From JABILX01 sp041648305 (GTDB taxonomy: Bacteria; Patescibacteriota; Gracilibacteria; UBA1369; LOWO2-01-FULL-3), in contig JBAZPI010000053.1 of assembly GCA_041648305.1 (NCBI GenBank), forward strand, positions 1-5,776: a DNA stretch of 5,776 nucleotides, read 5' to 3'. A program made the position numbers and the translations under genes. Under the pieces are notes generated by a model. That model saw nothing but the letters and a program-made list of their open reading frames with translations. It was not told the origin of the DNA and searched no databases. This document shows positions 5,757 through 5,776 of this stretch, piece after piece (positions within the stretch are counted from its first letter, which is position 1; each line of letters starts with the position of its first letter).

Positions 5757-5776
5757 ATTTAAGAGCCCTTTCTCTA

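Noticed and set aside
1..5776. Possible UGA recoding (as in Gracilibacteria), because all six complete genes end in TAA or TAG
   Set aside because: About 1,700 codons of well-supported genes contain no in-frame TGA, while glycines are encoded by GGN; six stops are too few to infer recoding.
1..5776. A wholly new defence or mobile system
   Set aside because: Every substantial frame fits a known family; there are no transposase, nuclease, repeat-array or phage-like genes to support one.

Overview
The window (roughly 40% GC by eye) carries two divergent, tightly packed gene blocks around a 162-bp intergenic region (3640-3801). The layout suggests a small-genome bacterium. Genes are 2-31 bp apart, no start has a recognisable Shine-Dalgarno sequence, the leaders are A-rich, and every complete gene ends in TAA or TAG. 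A Candidate Phyla Radiation (Patescibacteria-like) genome is my best guess, from gene style rather than any marker gene, so taxonomy is low confidence.

Left block, minus strand, 3639 down to 1: a copper-homeostasis operon. In transcription order it encodes a CsoR-type Cu(I)-sensing repressor (3367-3639), a 453-residue fusion of an HMA domain, a seven-helix TauE/SafE/DsbD-like membrane domain and a cupredoxin (2003-3364), a 70-residue CopZ-like chaperone (1767-1979), and the first 585 residues of a CopA-type Cu(I) P1B-ATPase (1-1756). The ATPase runs off the left edge just after its CPC motif. A strong sigma70-like promoter with an extended -10 precedes csoR. A CsoR-operator-like element (CCTA, C-rich core, TAGG) covers the expected transcription start. 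The implied circuit is a Cu(I)-relieved, self-repressed operon: CopZ carries Cu(I), CopA exports it, and the fusion protein probably passes copper or electrons between an inward-facing HMA and an outward-facing cupredoxin.

Right block, plus strand, 3802 to 5756: a membrane-anchored SIMPL-domain (DUF541) protein, a class I SAM-dependent methyltransferase, and a rhodanese-domain lipoprotein. They are 25 and 31 bp apart and probably co-transcribed from a promoter whose -35 box mirrors that of the copper operon. Nothing in their sequences ties them to copper.

No RNA gene, insertion sequence, CRISPR array or gene-free stretch longer than 300 bp was seen. Copper operons of this kind are known. The less ordinary points are the tripartite fusion, the unrecognised roughly 100-residue insert between the two HMA domains of CopA, the CsoR N-terminus lacking arginines, and the shared A-rich leader replacing a Shine-Dalgarno.
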